Below are positions 27,364-35,852 of a stretch of DNA of 64,000 nucleotides, piece after piece; the stretch's first letter is position 1; the number at the start of each line of letters is the position of its first letter. The notes beneath the pieces were generated by a model, which worked only from the letters and a program-made list of their open reading frames with translations, was not told where the DNA came from and ran no database searches. Source of the stretch: Falsigemmobacter faecalis (GTDB lineage: Bacteria; Pseudomonadota; Alphaproteobacteria; Rhodobacterales; Rhodobacteraceae); assembly GCF_003863335.1 (NCBI RefSeq), contig NZ_RRAZ01000006.1, positions 104,331-168,330 of the forward strand. Reading direction: 5' to 3'. The position numbers and the translations under genes were made by a program.

Positions 27364-28264
27364 AACCGTCCGCCGGGGCCTCTTGCCCCTGATGGAGGGT
27401 CAGATGATCGCCCGCGCCGAAGTGCGCCGCCCCGATCTGCGCTGGCCGCTGCCGCAGAATATGGCCGCGCGGCTGACGGGCGTGCGGATTGAGCGGATGC
27501 GGCGGCGCTCCAAATATATCCTCGCCGATCTGAGCAGCGGCGAGACGCTGCTGATCCATTTGGGGATGTCAGGCCGGATGCTGATCACACCGCCCGGTGA
27601 GGATCGTCAGGAGACGGCAGATTATGTCCACGCCCATGCGGCGCCCGGCAAGCACGATCATATCCTGCTGGAGATGGAGAATGGCGCGCAGGTGGCCTTT
27701 AACGACCCGCGCCGCTTTGGCATGTGGGATCTGCTGCCGACCGAGGGCGCGGAGGCCCATCCGCTTCTGGCCGTTATCGGGCCGGAGCCCTTTGGCAATG
27801 ATTTCTCAGAAAGCTGGCTCATTGAGCGGTTTCGCGGGCGCAGGACCCCGGTCAAAGCCGCGCTTATGGATCAGGCGAATGTGGCAGGGCTTGGCAATAT
27901 CTATGTCTGTGAAGTGCTCTACCGCGCCGGGATCAGCCCCCTGCGGCTGGCGGGAGACCTCTCAGAGGCGGAGGTCGCGGGCCTTGTGCCGCTGATCCGG
28001 GATGTGCTGGCCGAGGCCATTGAGGCCGGGGGCTCATCGCTGAAGGATTACCGCCAGGCGGATGGAGAGCTTGGCTATTTCCAGCACAGCTTTCGCGTTT
28101 ATGGCCGCGAGGGCGGGGCCTGTGTGACGCCGGGCTGTGACGGGGTGATCCGCCGGGATGTGCAGTCGGGGCGCTCAAGCTTCTGGTGCCCGCAGTGCCA
28201 GTTCCTGCCCGCCCCCGCAAAAGCCCCGGCGGCGAAATCAGCGCGCAGCCCGCGAAACGCTTGA
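27341..28264 (+). CDS. mutM: Formamidopyrimidine-DNA glycosylase (Fpg/MutM)
   Basis: A bifunctional glycosylase/AP-lyase that removes 8-oxoguanine and formamidopyrimidines. The protein starts [14 protein letters not shown], giving the catalytic N-terminal Pro and Glu after Met removal. The H2TH region shows [22 protein letters not shown], and the C-terminal zinc finger has four cysteines in CVTPGCDG and FWCPQC. At 307 residues it is about 20 longer than usual because of an Ala/Pro/Lys/Arg tail after the finger. The start is fixed by the catalytic Pro and lies inside the preceding gene. The enoyl-CoA hydratase gene follows after 53 bp. Confidence 0.96.
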   Translation: MPELPEVETVRRGLLPLMEGQMIARAEVRRPDLRWPLPQNMAARLTGVRIERMRRRSKYILADLSSGETLLIHLGMSGRMLITPPGEDRQETADYVHAHAAPGKHDHILLEMENGAQVAFNDPRRFGMWDLLPTEGAEAHPLLAVIGPEPFGNDFSESWLIERFRGRRTPVKAALMDQANVAGLGNIYVCEVLYRAGISPLRLAGDLSEAEVAGLVPLIRDVLAEAIEAGGSSLKDYRQADGELGYFQHSFRVYGREGGACVTPGCDGVIRRDVQSGRSSFWCPQCQFLPAPAKAPAAKSARSPRNA

Positions 28265-28317
28265 TTGCAAAGCCCCGGCCTGCCAGAACTTTCTGCGACG
28301 TTAAGAGGGGGACTACC

Positions 28318-29094
28318 ATGGCCTGGGATACATTGATCGTTGAGGTTGAGGACAATGTCGCACTGGTGCGGCTGAACCGTCCGGAGGCGCTGAATGCGCT
28401 GAATTCGCAGCTCATGTCGGAGCTTGCCCGCGCGCTGACGGAGCTCGACCGCGACGATCAGGTGCGCTGCATCGTGCTGACCGGCTCGGACAAGGCCTTT
28501 GCGGCGGGGGCGGATATTAAGGAGATGTCCACGAAGGGCTTCGTGGATATGTTCACGGAAGATTTCTTCACCGCCGATTCCGAGACCCTGCTGCGGGTCA
28601 GAAAGCCGATCATCGCCGCGGTTTCCGGCTATGCTCTGGGCGGCGGCTGTGAGCTGGCGATGATGTGCGATTTCATCATCTGCTCGGAAAGCGCGAAATT
28701 CGGCCAGCCGGAGATTAATCTGGGCGTGGTGGCAGGCATCGGCGGCACGCAGCGCCTGACCCGCTTTGTCGGCAAGTCGAAATCCATGGATATGCATCTG
28801 ACCGGCCGCTTCATGGATGCGGCTGAGGCCGAGCGTTCGGGGCTGGTCTCGCGGGTGGTGCCGGTGGCGGATCTGGTGAAAGAGGCGATGGATGCGGCGC
28901 GTAAGATCGCCTCGAAATCGCAGGTCGCCGTGAAGGTGGTGAAAGAGACCGTCAACCGCAGCTATGAGACCACTCTGCGCGAGGGTGTGCTTTATGAGCG
29001 CCGGATCTTCCACGCGCTCTTTGCTTCGGAAGATCAGAAAGAGGGGATGGCGGCGTTTTCTGAGAAGCGCCAGCCGCAGTTCCGCGACCGCTGA
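28318..29094 (+). CDS. Enoyl-CoA hydratase (crotonase family)
   Basis: Hydrates trans-2-enoyl-CoA to (S)-3-hydroxyacyl-CoA in beta-oxidation. The 258 residues show [10 protein letters not shown] near 18-27, the oxyanion hole AAGADIKEM near 60-68 and [16 protein letters not shown] near 100-116. The first catalytic Glu is in PEINLG near 134; the second is replaced by Asp in the [10 protein letters not shown] segment. The start follows AAGAGGGGG. The mutM-hydratase-rpsT-dnaA order recurs in Rhodobacterales as I recall it. The exact chain length of the substrate is unknown. Confidence 0.92.
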   Translation: MAWDTLIVEVEDNVALVRLNRPEALNALNSQLMSELARALTELDRDDQVRCIVLTGSDKAFAAGADIKEMSTKGFVDMFTEDFFTADSETLLRVRKPIIAAVSGYALGGGCELAMMCDFIICSESAKFGQPEINLGVVAGIGGTQRLTRFVGKSKSMDMHLTGRFMDAAEAERSGLVSRVVPVADLVKEAMDAARKIASKSQVAVKVVKETVNRSYETTLREGVLYERRIFHALFASEDQKEGMAAFSEKRQPQFRDR

Positions 29095-29114
29095 GGCGGC
29101 GGAGCCGTGGCAGA

Positions 29115-29168
29115 CCCCGGGGGCTTCGCGCCCCCGGGCCCCCGCGGAGTATTTGGAAAAAGCCAAAG
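29115..29168 (+). repeat. Dispersed intergenic repeat, copy B
   Basis: A hairpin CCCGGGGGC-TTCGC-GCCCCCGGG (29116-29138) is followed by CCCCCGC and the core GGAGTATTTGGAAAAAGCC (from 29146) ending AAAG at 29168. It lies in the 253-bp gap between the hydratase gene and rpsT and could also terminate the hydratase transcript. Confidence 0.7.
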
Positions 29169-29347
29169 CCGCAGACTGCGGCAACTCTGCCGCGGGAGGG
29201 GTCTTCCCTTTCGGGGCGGCAGCGTGTAGGAGACGGCTTACATGCGCGTGGGCCCGCTTAGGCAAGATTCGATCCGGACATCTTATGGTCCGGTTTCGGG
29301 GCTTTTGCGCAACTTAAACGCAACAGACTCTGAAAGCAGAATAGCCC

Positions 29348-29620
29348 ATGGCAAATACGAAACAGTCCGAGAAGCGCGCCCGTCAGTCGGAAGCCCGCTT
29401 TGCCGTCAACAAAGCCCGTCGTTCGCGCGTTCGCACCTATGTGCGCAAGCTCGAAGAAGCAATTGCTTCGGGTGACGTTGAGGCAGTGAAGGTTGCTTTC
29501 GCAGGCGCACAGACCGAACTGACCCGTGCTGTCTCGAAAGGCCTCGTCCACAAGAACACCGTGTCGCGCAAAATCTCGCGCCTGAACGCACGTGTGAAAG
29601 CTGTGGCGGTCAAAGCCTGA
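29348..29620 (+). CDS. rpsT: 30S ribosomal protein S20
   Basis: A small primary 16S rRNA-binding protein of the 30S body. The 90 residues are Lys/Arg/Ala-rich and begin [18 protein letters not shown], with the conserved [14 protein letters not shown] and [19 protein letters not shown] segments. The gene has its own upstream gap and a strong terminator after it. It lies upstream of dnaA, as in many alphaproteobacteria. Confidence 0.97.
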   Translation: MANTKQSEKRARQSEARFAVNKARRSRVRTYVRKLEEAIASGDVEAVKVAFAGAQTELTRAVSKGLVHKNTVSRKISRLNARVKAVAVKA

Positions 29621-29653
29621 TCTGATTTTATCAGACCGGCAACAGGTTACAGG

Positions 29654-29682
29654 CGGGCGCCGGATCGGCGCCCGTTTTGTTT
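29654..29682 (+). terminator. Rho-independent terminator of rpsT
   Basis: A perfect 9-bp stem CGGGCGCCG/CGGCGCCCG with loop GAT (29654-29674) is followed by TTTTGTTT. It starts 33 bp after the rpsT stop. Confidence 0.9.
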
Positions 29683-29702
29683 CCTGCTGCGCCAGCAGGC
29701 CA

Positions 29703-29802
29703 GAATCCTGACAGGCCGGATTCTTCCCGCGTTTGAGGGAGTCAACAGAGAAGATCTGTTGCAGCCCCCGCTGCGGACTTGCTAGCTTCAGACTTGCGAT
29801 TC
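29703..29802. promoter_or_regulatory. Cluster of four GANTC (CcrM) sites upstream of dnaA
   Basis: GAATC at 29703, GATTC at 29719, GAGTC at 29739 and GATTC at 29798 fall within 100 bp of the 425-bp gap (29621-30045) between rpsT and dnaA. GANTC is the target of the cell-cycle methylase CcrM, and methylation of the dnaA promoter tunes its expression in Caulobacter. A TATAAT at 30016-30021 is nearer to dnaA, with no good -35. I see no consensus DnaA boxes in this gap. Confidence 0.6.
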
Positions 29803-30045
29803 ACGTCGTCTCCCGGGGGGGATGTTTCAGACTGGCGAAGCCTGTTCCGTTGAACGGGGTTCTGCACTGCTGCGCGTCAAGTGATGGCTCTGCAAGCTTT
29901 GGGTAAAGCCGAAAACGGCTGCCCGGGCGGGATGAGCTTTTGCGTTTCCCTGTCAGATGGTCGGATCGGCCCTTTTAATCAGTTCCCGGGCAGAGATGCC
30001 CGCGGGCGGCATAAGTATAATAATCCAGAACTCGGAACGGGACAA

Positions 30046-31449
30046 ATGACCGAAGAGACATGGGGGCAGGTGCGCGAAGGGCTTATCAGGCAGGTCGGTC
30101 GCAACAATTATCTGACCTGGATCGAACCCCTTCGGTTTCGTGACCTCACGGAAGGTGTGGCCCGCTTTGCGGTGCCGACCGGTTTTCATGGTGACTGGGT
30201 GAGCCGCAATTTTGCGGAAGCCATCCGCCGTGAGCTGGGCTCGGCCGGCCTGCAGGTCGCACGGGTGGAATTCACCGTCCTGAAAGATATGCCAAAGGCA
30301 GAGCCTGCGGCACATGCGGCCGTGCCCGCAGCCCGCAGGGCCCCGGCAGCCGCCGCGGCCCCCTCCTCCGTGGCAACCCCGGCAGTGGTTTCCTCAGAGG
30401 AGAGTGCGCTGGCAAGTGCGCCGCTTGATGCGCGGTTCACCTTCGACAGCTTTGTGGTCGGCAAGCCGAACCAGCTCGCTCATGCCGCGGCGCGGCGTGT
30501 GGCGGAGGGCGGTCCGGTGACCTTCAATCCGCTGTTTCTCTATGGCGGTGTCGGCCTTGGTAAAACGCACCTGATGCATGCGATTGCGCATGAGATCACC
30601 GCGCGCAATCCGGAGGCCCGTATCCTTTATCTCTCGGCTGAGCAGTTCATGTACCGCTTTGTCCAGGCTTTGCGCGACAAGCAGATCATGTCCTTTAAGG
30701 AACTCTTCCGCTCGGTGGATGTGCTGATGGTGGATGACGTTCAGTTCATCGCCGGCAAGGACAGCACGCAGGAAGAGTTCTTCCATACTTTCAACGCTCT
30801 GGTGGATCAGAACCGTCAGATCGTGATTTCCGCGGACCGCGCGCCGGGCGAGATCAAGGGTCTGGAAGAGCGGATCGCGAGCCGTTTGCAATGTGGTCTG
30901 ATCGTCGATCTGCATCCCACGGATTATGAGCTGCGTCTGGGTATTCTGCAGCAGAAGGCTGATTTCTACCGCGGTCAATATGAGGGGCTGAAAATTGCCT
31001 CCGGCGTGCTGGAGTTTCTGGCGCATCGCATCTCGACCAACGTGCGGGTGCTGGAAGGCGCGCTGACGCGGCTTTTCGCTTTTGCCTCGCTGGTGGGTCG
31101 GGAGATCTCGCTGGAGCTGGCGCAGGACTGTCTGGCGGATATTCTGCGCGCCTCGGACCGCAAGGTCACCATTGAGGAAATCCAGCGCAAGGTGGCCGAG
31201 CATTACAACATCCGTCTGGCGGATATGATCGGGCCAAAGCGTCTGCGCACCGTGGCGCGGCCGCGTCAGGTGGCGATGTATCTGGCCAAGCAGCTGACCC
31301 CGCGCTCGCTGCCCGAGATCGGGCGTCGGTTTGGCGGACGGGATCACACCACGATCATGCACGGTGTGCGCAAGATCGAAGAGCTGATGTCGACCGACAG
31401 CCAGCTGGCCGATGATCTGCAGATGCTGCGCCGTCTGCTGGAGGGCTGA
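30046..31449 (+). CDS. dnaA: Chromosomal replication initiator protein DnaA
   Basis: An AAA+ initiator that binds DnaA boxes and opens oriC. The 467-residue protein has an N-terminal domain I (WGQVREGLIRQVGRNNYLTWIEPL), a low-complexity Ala/Pro linker (about 85-130), the ATPase domain with Walker A GGVGLGKTH near 168-176 and Walker B VLMVDDVQF near 226-234, and the domain IV signature GGRDHTTIMHGVRKI near 429-443. The start at MTEETW matches family length; the ORF is open 55 codons upstream without similarity. dnaN does not follow, and ppaC is next. Confidence 0.97.
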   Translation: MTEETWGQVREGLIRQVGRNNYLTWIEPLRFRDLTEGVARFAVPTGFHGDWVSRNFAEAIRRELGSAGLQVARVEFTVLKDMPKAEPAAHAAVPAARRAPAAAAAPSSVATPAVVSSEESALASAPLDARFTFDSFVVGKPNQLAHAAARRVAEGGPVTFNPLFLYGGVGLGKTHLMHAIAHEITARNPEARILYLSAEQFMYRFVQALRDKQIMSFKELFRSVDVLMVDDVQFIAGKDSTQEEFFHTFNALVDQNRQIVISADRAPGEIKGLEERIASRLQCGLIVDLHPTDYELRLGILQQKADFYRGQYEGLKIASGVLEFLAHRISTNVRVLEGALTRLFAFASLVGREISLELAQDCLADILRASDRKVTIEEIQRKVAEHYNIRLADMIGPKRLRTVARPRQVAMYLAKQLTPRSLPEIGRRFGGRDHTTIMHGVRKIEELMSTDSQLADDLQMLRRLLEG

Positions 31450-31470
31450 GGCCTTTCTTCTGAGTTCAGC

Positions 31471-31511
31471 AAAGGCCCGTGCCGGTGTGACCCACCTGCG
31501 CGGGCCTTTTG
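31471..31511 (+). terminator. Rho-independent terminator of dnaA
   Basis: AAAGGCCCG (31471-31479) and CGGGCCTTTT (31501-31510) form the stem, with a 21-base loop that can fold further (GGTGTGACCCACC). It lies 22 bp after the dnaA stop. Confidence 0.82.
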
Positions 31512-31580
31512 CTTGTCGGGTGACAAGCGGGCGCTGCCGCCCTATAACGCGCGGGAAAATTCTCTTCCCCTGAGGGCTCC

Positions 31581-32501
31581 ATGACCACGCTCGTTTTCGG
31601 CCATAAATCTCCCGACACCGATTCCACCGGCTCGCCGATCATCTGGGCCTGGTATCTGAACGAAGTGAAAGGCGTGCCCGCCAAAGCGGTGCTGCTGGGT
31701 GAGCCGAACACGGAAGCCGCTTTCGTGCTGACGCATTGGGATCTGGCGAAGCCCGAAATCATCGCGGATGTTGAGGCGGGTACGAAGGTGGTCATCGTGG
31801 ACACCAACAACCCGGCGGAGCTGCCGGCCTCGATCCACGAGGCCTCGATTGAGGGGATCATCGATCACCACATGCTGGTCGGCGGTCTGAAGACCCGTGG
31901 TCCGATTGAGATCACCATCCGCCCGCTGGCCTGCACGGCGACGCTGATGCATGATCTGATGGGTGCGGATCTGGCGCATGCGCCGCGCGGGATCAAGGGC
32001 GCGATGCTGTCGTGCATCCTGTCGGATACGCTGGAATTCCGCTCGCCGACCACCACGGCGCATGACCGTGCGGTGGCCGAAAAGCTGGCGGCAGATCTGG
32101 GGGTGGAGATTGCGGAGCTGGCTTCGGCGATGTTTGAAGCGAAATCCGATGTCTCGGCCTTCTCGGATGCGGCGCTGCTGCGGATGGATTCGAAAGAATA
32201 TACCGTCGCCGGGAAAGAGCTGCGCGTCTCGGTGCTGGAGACCACGGCACCGCAGGTGGTGCTGGACCGTAAAGACAGCCTGATGGCCTCGATGGTGGAT
32301 GTGGCCAAAGAAGATGGGGCCGATCAGGTGCTGCTCTTTGTGGTGGATATTCTGCGCGAAGAAGCCACGCTGCTGGTGCCGAATGATCTGGTGAAGGCCA
32401 TGGCGGAAGCCTCCTTCGGGGTGGCGGTTACGGGTGACACCGTGGTGCTGCCGGGTGTTATGAGCCGTAAGAAACAGATCCTTCCGGCGCTGACGCTGTA
32501 A
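31581..32501 (+). CDS. ppaC: Manganese-dependent inorganic pyrophosphatase (family II)
   Basis: Hydrolyses pyrophosphate to phosphate in the cytoplasm. It is a DHH-family enzyme of 306 residues. The metal motifs are GHKSPDTDS near 7-15, VDTNNP near 74, and the DHH motif IIDHHML near 93-99. The C-terminal substrate motif SRKKQ is near 295-299. The first motif has Ser in place of the usual Asn of HKNPDTDS, a mild change. It stands alone between the dnaA terminator and repeat copy C. Confidence 0.95.
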   Translation: MTTLVFGHKSPDTDSTGSPIIWAWYLNEVKGVPAKAVLLGEPNTEAAFVLTHWDLAKPEIIADVEAGTKVVIVDTNNPAELPASIHEASIEGIIDHHMLVGGLKTRGPIEITIRPLACTATLMHDLMGADLAHAPRGIKGAMLSCILSDTLEFRSPTTTAHDRAVAEKLAADLGVEIAELASAMFEAKSDVSAFSDAALLRMDSKEYTVAGKELRVSVLETTAPQVVLDRKDSLMASMVDVAKEDGADQVLLFVVDILREEATLLVPNDLVKAMAEASFGVAVTGDTVVLPGVMSRKKQILPALTL

Positions 32502-32511
32502 GCCGCGCAAG

Positions 32512-32565
32512 CCGGGGGACTTTGCGTCCCCCGGACCCCCTGCAGAGTATTTGGAAAAGCCAAAA
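32512..32565 (+). repeat. Dispersed intergenic repeat, copy C
   Basis: A hairpin CCGGGGGAC-TTTGC-GTCCCCCGG (32512-32534) is followed by ACCCCCTGCA and the core GAGTATTTGGAAAAGCCAAA. The core ends 3 bp before the next ATG, so its GGAAAA may serve as that gene's ribosome site. Confidence 0.7.
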
Positions 32566-32567
32566 TC

Positions 32568-33446
32568 ATGACCCGCATTCTGTCGTCGCTCGCTGAGATT
32601 TCTGATCAATATGATGCGCTTTTTTGTGATCTCTGGGGCTGTGTGCACAATGGGATTACCGCCTGGCCCGCCGCAGTGGCGGCGCTGCAGGCGTTTCGCG
32701 CAAAAGGCGGGCGGGTGATTTATCTGACCAATTCGCCGCGCCCGAAGCCCTCGGTTGAGCGGCAGCTGGACTATCTGCAGGTGCCGAAAGACACTTGGGA
32801 TGATCTGGTCACCTCGGGCGATGCGGCGCAGTTTGCGCTGTTTTCGGGGGCTGTCGGGCATAAGGTTCTGCATATCGGGCCGGAAAAGGACCGCAGCTTC
32901 TTTACCGAGCGCGGGGCGGATATGCCGGGTGAGGCGATTGAGCTGGTGTCTTTTGAAGCGGCTGAGGGCATCGTTTGCACCGATTTGAACGATTCGGTGA
33001 ATGAGAACCCGGAGGATTACCGCGGGCAGCTGATGCTGGCGAAAGAGCGCGGGTTGAAGCTGCTCTGTGCCAATCCCGATATCTCGGTGGATGTGGGCGA
33101 GCGTCGGCAGTGGTGTGCCGGGGCGCTGGCGAAGTTTTACGAAGAGCTGGGCGGTGAGGCGCTGTACTTCGGCAAGCCGCATCCGCCGATCTATGATCTG
33201 GCGCGGCGGCGTCTGCAGGCGCTGGCGGGCGATGTGCCGGAGGCGCGGATCCTGTGCATCGGCGACGGCATTCTGACCGATGTGGCCGGGGGTGCGGGCG
33301 AATCGCTGGATACGATCTTTCTGACCGGCGGTCTGGCGGCGGCGGAATTCGGGCCGGATGTTGAGAACCCGCAGGCCGCACTGCTGCAGCCCTGGCTTGA
33401 CCGGCATCAGATGGCGCCTGCCTGGGTTATGGGGCGGCTGCGCTGA
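32568..33446 (+). CDS. HAD-superfamily hydrolase, class IIA (TIGR01459-like)
   Basis: A 292-residue phosphatase of the NagD/sugar-phosphatase type. Motif I is ALFCDLWGCVHNG with the nucleophile Asp near 21; it has Trp-Gly where most HADs have DxD. Motif II is VIYLTNSPRPK near 50-60, the late Lys is in YFGKPHPPIYD near 204, and motif IV is CIGDGILTDVAGG near 228-240. In Rhodobacterales this gene is commonly near ribF, which here is two genes downstream. The substrate is unknown. The start is immediately after repeat copy C. Confidence 0.85.
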   Translation: MTRILSSLAEISDQYDALFCDLWGCVHNGITAWPAAVAALQAFRAKGGRVIYLTNSPRPKPSVERQLDYLQVPKDTWDDLVTSGDAAQFALFSGAVGHKVLHIGPEKDRSFFTERGADMPGEAIELVSFEAAEGIVCTDLNDSVNENPEDYRGQLMLAKERGLKLLCANPDISVDVGERRQWCAGALAKFYEELGGEALYFGKPHPPIYDLARRRLQALAGDVPEARILCIGDGILTDVAGGAGESLDTIFLTGGLAAAEFGPDVENPQAALLQPWLDRHQMAPAWVMGRLR

Positions 33447-33514
33447 AAGTGGTCGGGAAATAAAATTTCCCTCTGACTGCAGTATCGGACCAATAGTTGC
33501 GTTGCGGACTTGCG

Positions 33515-33525
33515 CTGCAACGCAG
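33515..33525. promoter_or_regulatory. PhaR-type CTGC-N3-GCAG box upstream of the MaoC hydratase
   Basis: CTGCAACGCAG fits the TGC-rich palindrome bound by the polyhydroxyalkanoate regulator PhaR in Rhodobacter and Paracoccus. It is part of a larger inverted repeat, TGCGTTGC (33498-33505) with GCAACGCA (33517-33524). It lies 44 bp before the start of a gene whose product could feed PHA synthesis. Binding is inferred. Confidence 0.5.
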
Positions 33526-33568
33526 CATATGGCAGTCTCTGAGGGCTTTGGTCCTTCAGGAGGCTGAG

Positions 33569-34012
33569 ATGCTCGATAATCTTCCGCGCGGCACGATTTG
33601 CATTGAGGATCTGGAAATCGGCATGCGCCGTGACCGCTCCAAGGTGATCACCGATACGGATATTGAGCTGTTTGCCGAGGTCTCGACCGATCGGAACCCC
33701 GTCCATCTGGATGAGGACTATGCCCGCGACACCATGTTTCAGGGCCGGATTGCCCATGGCATGCTGACGGCCGGGCTGATTTCGGCCGTGATCGGCGAGC
33801 AGCTGCCGGGCTATGGCACGGTCTATCTGGGGCAAAGTCTGAAGTTCATGGCCCCCGTGCGCCCCGGGGATCGGGTGACGGCGGAAGTGGCCGTCACGGC
33901 GATCGATCATGCGAGGCGTCGTGTCACCCTTGAAACCCTTGCCCGCGTGGGTGATACCCTTGTCCTTAAGGGCGAAGCGCTGGTTCTGGCGCCGAGCCGT
34001 AAGTTCGACTGA
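33569..34012 (+). CDS. MaoC family (R)-specific enoyl-CoA hydratase
   Basis: A hot-dog fold hydratase of 147 residues. The hydratase-2 motif is AEVSTDRNPVHLDEDYA with catalytic Asp41 and His46, matching PhaJ-type enzymes that make (R)-3-hydroxyacyl-CoA from enoyl-CoA. FQGRIAHGMLTAGLISAVIG near 57-76 and KFMAPVRPGDRV near 94-105 are also conserved. The start follows AGGAGG at ideal spacing; the ORF is open 24 codons upstream. A PhaR-type box upstream supports a link to polyhydroxyalkanoate, but other acyl substrates are possible. Confidence 0.85.
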   Translation: MLDNLPRGTICIEDLEIGMRRDRSKVITDTDIELFAEVSTDRNPVHLDEDYARDTMFQGRIAHGMLTAGLISAVIGEQLPGYGTVYLGQSLKFMAPVRPGDRVTAEVAVTAIDHARRRVTLETLARVGDTLVLKGEALVLAPSRKFD

Positions 34013-34041
34013 GACGGCGGGCGGCCCGCCATCGGGGCAAG

Positions 34042-34965
34042 ATGAAACGACTGACGCATTGGCAGAACCTGAGCGCGCAAGATCGCGGAGCCTCAGTCGC
34101 CATGGGGAATTTCGACGGGGTGCACCGCGGGCATTGCTCGCTTCTGGATCTTGCGAAGGCTGAGGGCGGCCCAACGGGGGTTGTGACCTTTGAGCCCCAT
34201 CCCCGGCAATATTTCAGCGCCGGCGGCGAGAGTTTTCGGCTGATGGATGCTGAGACCCGCGCAGGGGTTCTTGCCGCAGAAGGCATTGAGCTGGTTTATG
34301 AGCTGCCCTTCACCGAGCTTGCTGCGCTTTCGGCTGAGGACTTCGTGCGGGAGGTTCTGGTCGAAGGGCTGGGCGTGCGCCATGTCGTGGTCGGCGATGA
34401 CTTCACCTTTGGTTCAAAGCGCAGTGGCTCGACTGAGCTGCTGAAGACCCTTGGCGCGCGATATGGCTTTGGCGTCACCGTGGCGCGCAAGCTTTGCGAT
34501 GTGGATGGGGTGATCTCTTCAACCGCGATCCGCGCGGCGCTGACCGCCGGGGATCCGCGCAAAGCCGCGCGGCTTCTGGGGCATTGGCACCGTTTTGAAG
34601 GCCCCGTCATCCATGGCGAAAAGCGCGGCCGGGAACTGGGTTTTCCGACGGCCAATATGGCGGTCGAGGGGCTGCATCTGCCAAAGCTGGGTGTTTATGC
34701 GGTGCGGGTTGAGGTGCTCGAGGGGCCGCATAAGGGCCTTTACAGCGGCGCTGCCAGCCTGGGCGTGCGGCCGATGTTTGGCGAGAACACCCCGAACCTT
34801 GAGACCTATCTCATGGACTTCAAAGGCGATCTTTACGGGACGCGCCTGTCGGTCTCGCTGGTCGATTATCTGCGCGGCGAGGTGAAATTCACCACCCTTC
34901 CCGCGCTGATTGAGCAAATGGCGCGCGACTGTGAGGACGCGCGCCGCAGTCTCGCGGTGGCCTGA
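34042..34965 (+). CDS. ribF: Bifunctional riboflavin kinase / FAD synthetase
   Basis: Phosphorylates riboflavin to FMN, then adenylylates FMN to FAD. The 307 residues begin with the FAD synthetase domain: VAMGNFDGVHRGHCSLL near 19-35, VTFEPHPRQYF near 48-58, and the KMSKS-like ISSTAIRAAL near 157-166. The riboflavin kinase domain has GRELGFPTANM near 197-207 and LGVRPMFGENTPNLETYL near 242-259. It has the normal length with both domains intact. It stands 29 bp after the MaoC gene and converges on trmJ. Confidence 0.96.
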   Translation: MKRLTHWQNLSAQDRGASVAMGNFDGVHRGHCSLLDLAKAEGGPTGVVTFEPHPRQYFSAGGESFRLMDAETRAGVLAAEGIELVYELPFTELAALSAEDFVREVLVEGLGVRHVVVGDDFTFGSKRSGSTELLKTLGARYGFGVTVARKLCDVDGVISSTAIRAALTAGDPRKAARLLGHWHRFEGPVIHGEKRGRELGFPTANMAVEGLHLPKLGVYAVRVEVLEGPHKGLYSGAASLGVRPMFGENTPNLETYLMDFKGDLYGTRLSVSLVDYLRGEVKFTTLPALIEQMARDCEDARRSLAVA

Positions 34966-34968
34966 GCC

Positions 34969-35682
34969 TTAGCCCTGACGGCGGATGATCTGGCGCAGCA
35001 TGCCGTGCAGCGTCTGAACATCTGCCCGCGTCAAGGCGAGGCGCGACCACATGGAGCGCAGGTTCAGCTTCATATTGGCGGCCTTGGTCCCGGGGAAGAA
35101 GAAGCCGGCCTTGTCCAGCACCTCTTCGTAGTGATCGCCGAGCTTTTCAACCTCAATGCCGGTGGCAAGGTCGATCTCGGGCACCGGGATCGCGCCATCG
35201 GTTTGGCGGCGCCATTCATAGGCGGTCAGCAGCGTGCATTGCGCAAGGTTCAGCGAGGCAAACTCGGGGTTCACCGGCACGGTGATAATGGCATTGGCCA
35301 GCGCCACATCGTCATTTTCCAGGCCCGTGCGTTCGGGGCCGAACAGAACGCCGACCTTCATGCCTTTGGCGATCATGGCGCGGGCCTGGCCCATGGCCTC
35401 TTCCGGCGTCAGCACGGGCTTGATCAACTCGCGCGGGCGGGCGGTGGTGGCGAAGACATACTGGCAGTCGGCCACGGCTGCGGCCACATCCGGGAACACC
35501 CCGGCCCTATCCAGCAGCCGTCCCGCGCCCGAGGCCATGGCCACCGCCTTCGGGTTGGGCCAGCCATCGCGCGGATCGACGATGCGCATGCCATCAAGCC
35601 CGAAGTTCAGCATGGCGCGCGCTGCGGCCCCGATATTCTCGCCCATTTGCGGACGGACAAGGATCATCATGGGCTGGCTCAT
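34969..35682 (-). CDS. trmJ: tRNA (cytidine/uridine-2'-O-)-methyltransferase, TrmJ family
   Basis: A SpoU/TrmH-family knotted methyltransferase of 237 residues, expected to methylate the ribose at tRNA position 32. Motif 1 is VRPQMGENIGAAARAMLNFG near 9-28 with catalytic Asn and Arg. Motif 2 is VGVLFGPERTGLENDD near 110-125. Motif 3 is VPVNPEFASLNLAQC near 135-149. The start follows GAAGGG; a longer ORF (to 35790) is not supported by similarity. The position modified is inferred from family. Confidence 0.9.
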   Translation of the reverse strand: MSQPMMILVRPQMGENIGAAARAMLNFGLDGMRIVDPRDGWPNPKAVAMASGAGRLLDRAGVFPDVAAAVADCQYVFATTARPRELIKPVLTPEEAMGQARAMIAKGMKVGVLFGPERTGLENDDVALANAIITVPVNPEFASLNLAQCTLLTAYEWRRQTDGAIPVPEIDLATGIEVEKLGDHYEEVLDKAGFFFPGTKAANMKLNLRSMWSRLALTRADVQTLHGMLRQIIRRQG

Positions 35683-35852
35683 CGCATTTCCCTTCGCGGC
35701 GTAAACTGGCGCGGGTGATAGGCCCGCACCGTCCCCTCCGCAAGCAAAACCGGGGGCCGGTGGTCCCTGTGACGCAGGCTTTGCGGCCACCGCGCCCCGT
35801 AGCCAAGCCGCAGGCGATGCGCTAAAGGGGGGCCAAACGGAAAGGACGTCTC

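Noticed and set aside
29621..30045. Chromosomal origin next to dnaA
   Set aside because: No DnaA boxes close to TTATNCACA and no AT-rich unwinding block were found in the gap; only GANTC sites and a terminator.
35700..35852. Thiamine riboswitch upstream of the ThiE-like gene
   Set aside because: The CTGAGA and related thi-box motifs are absent.
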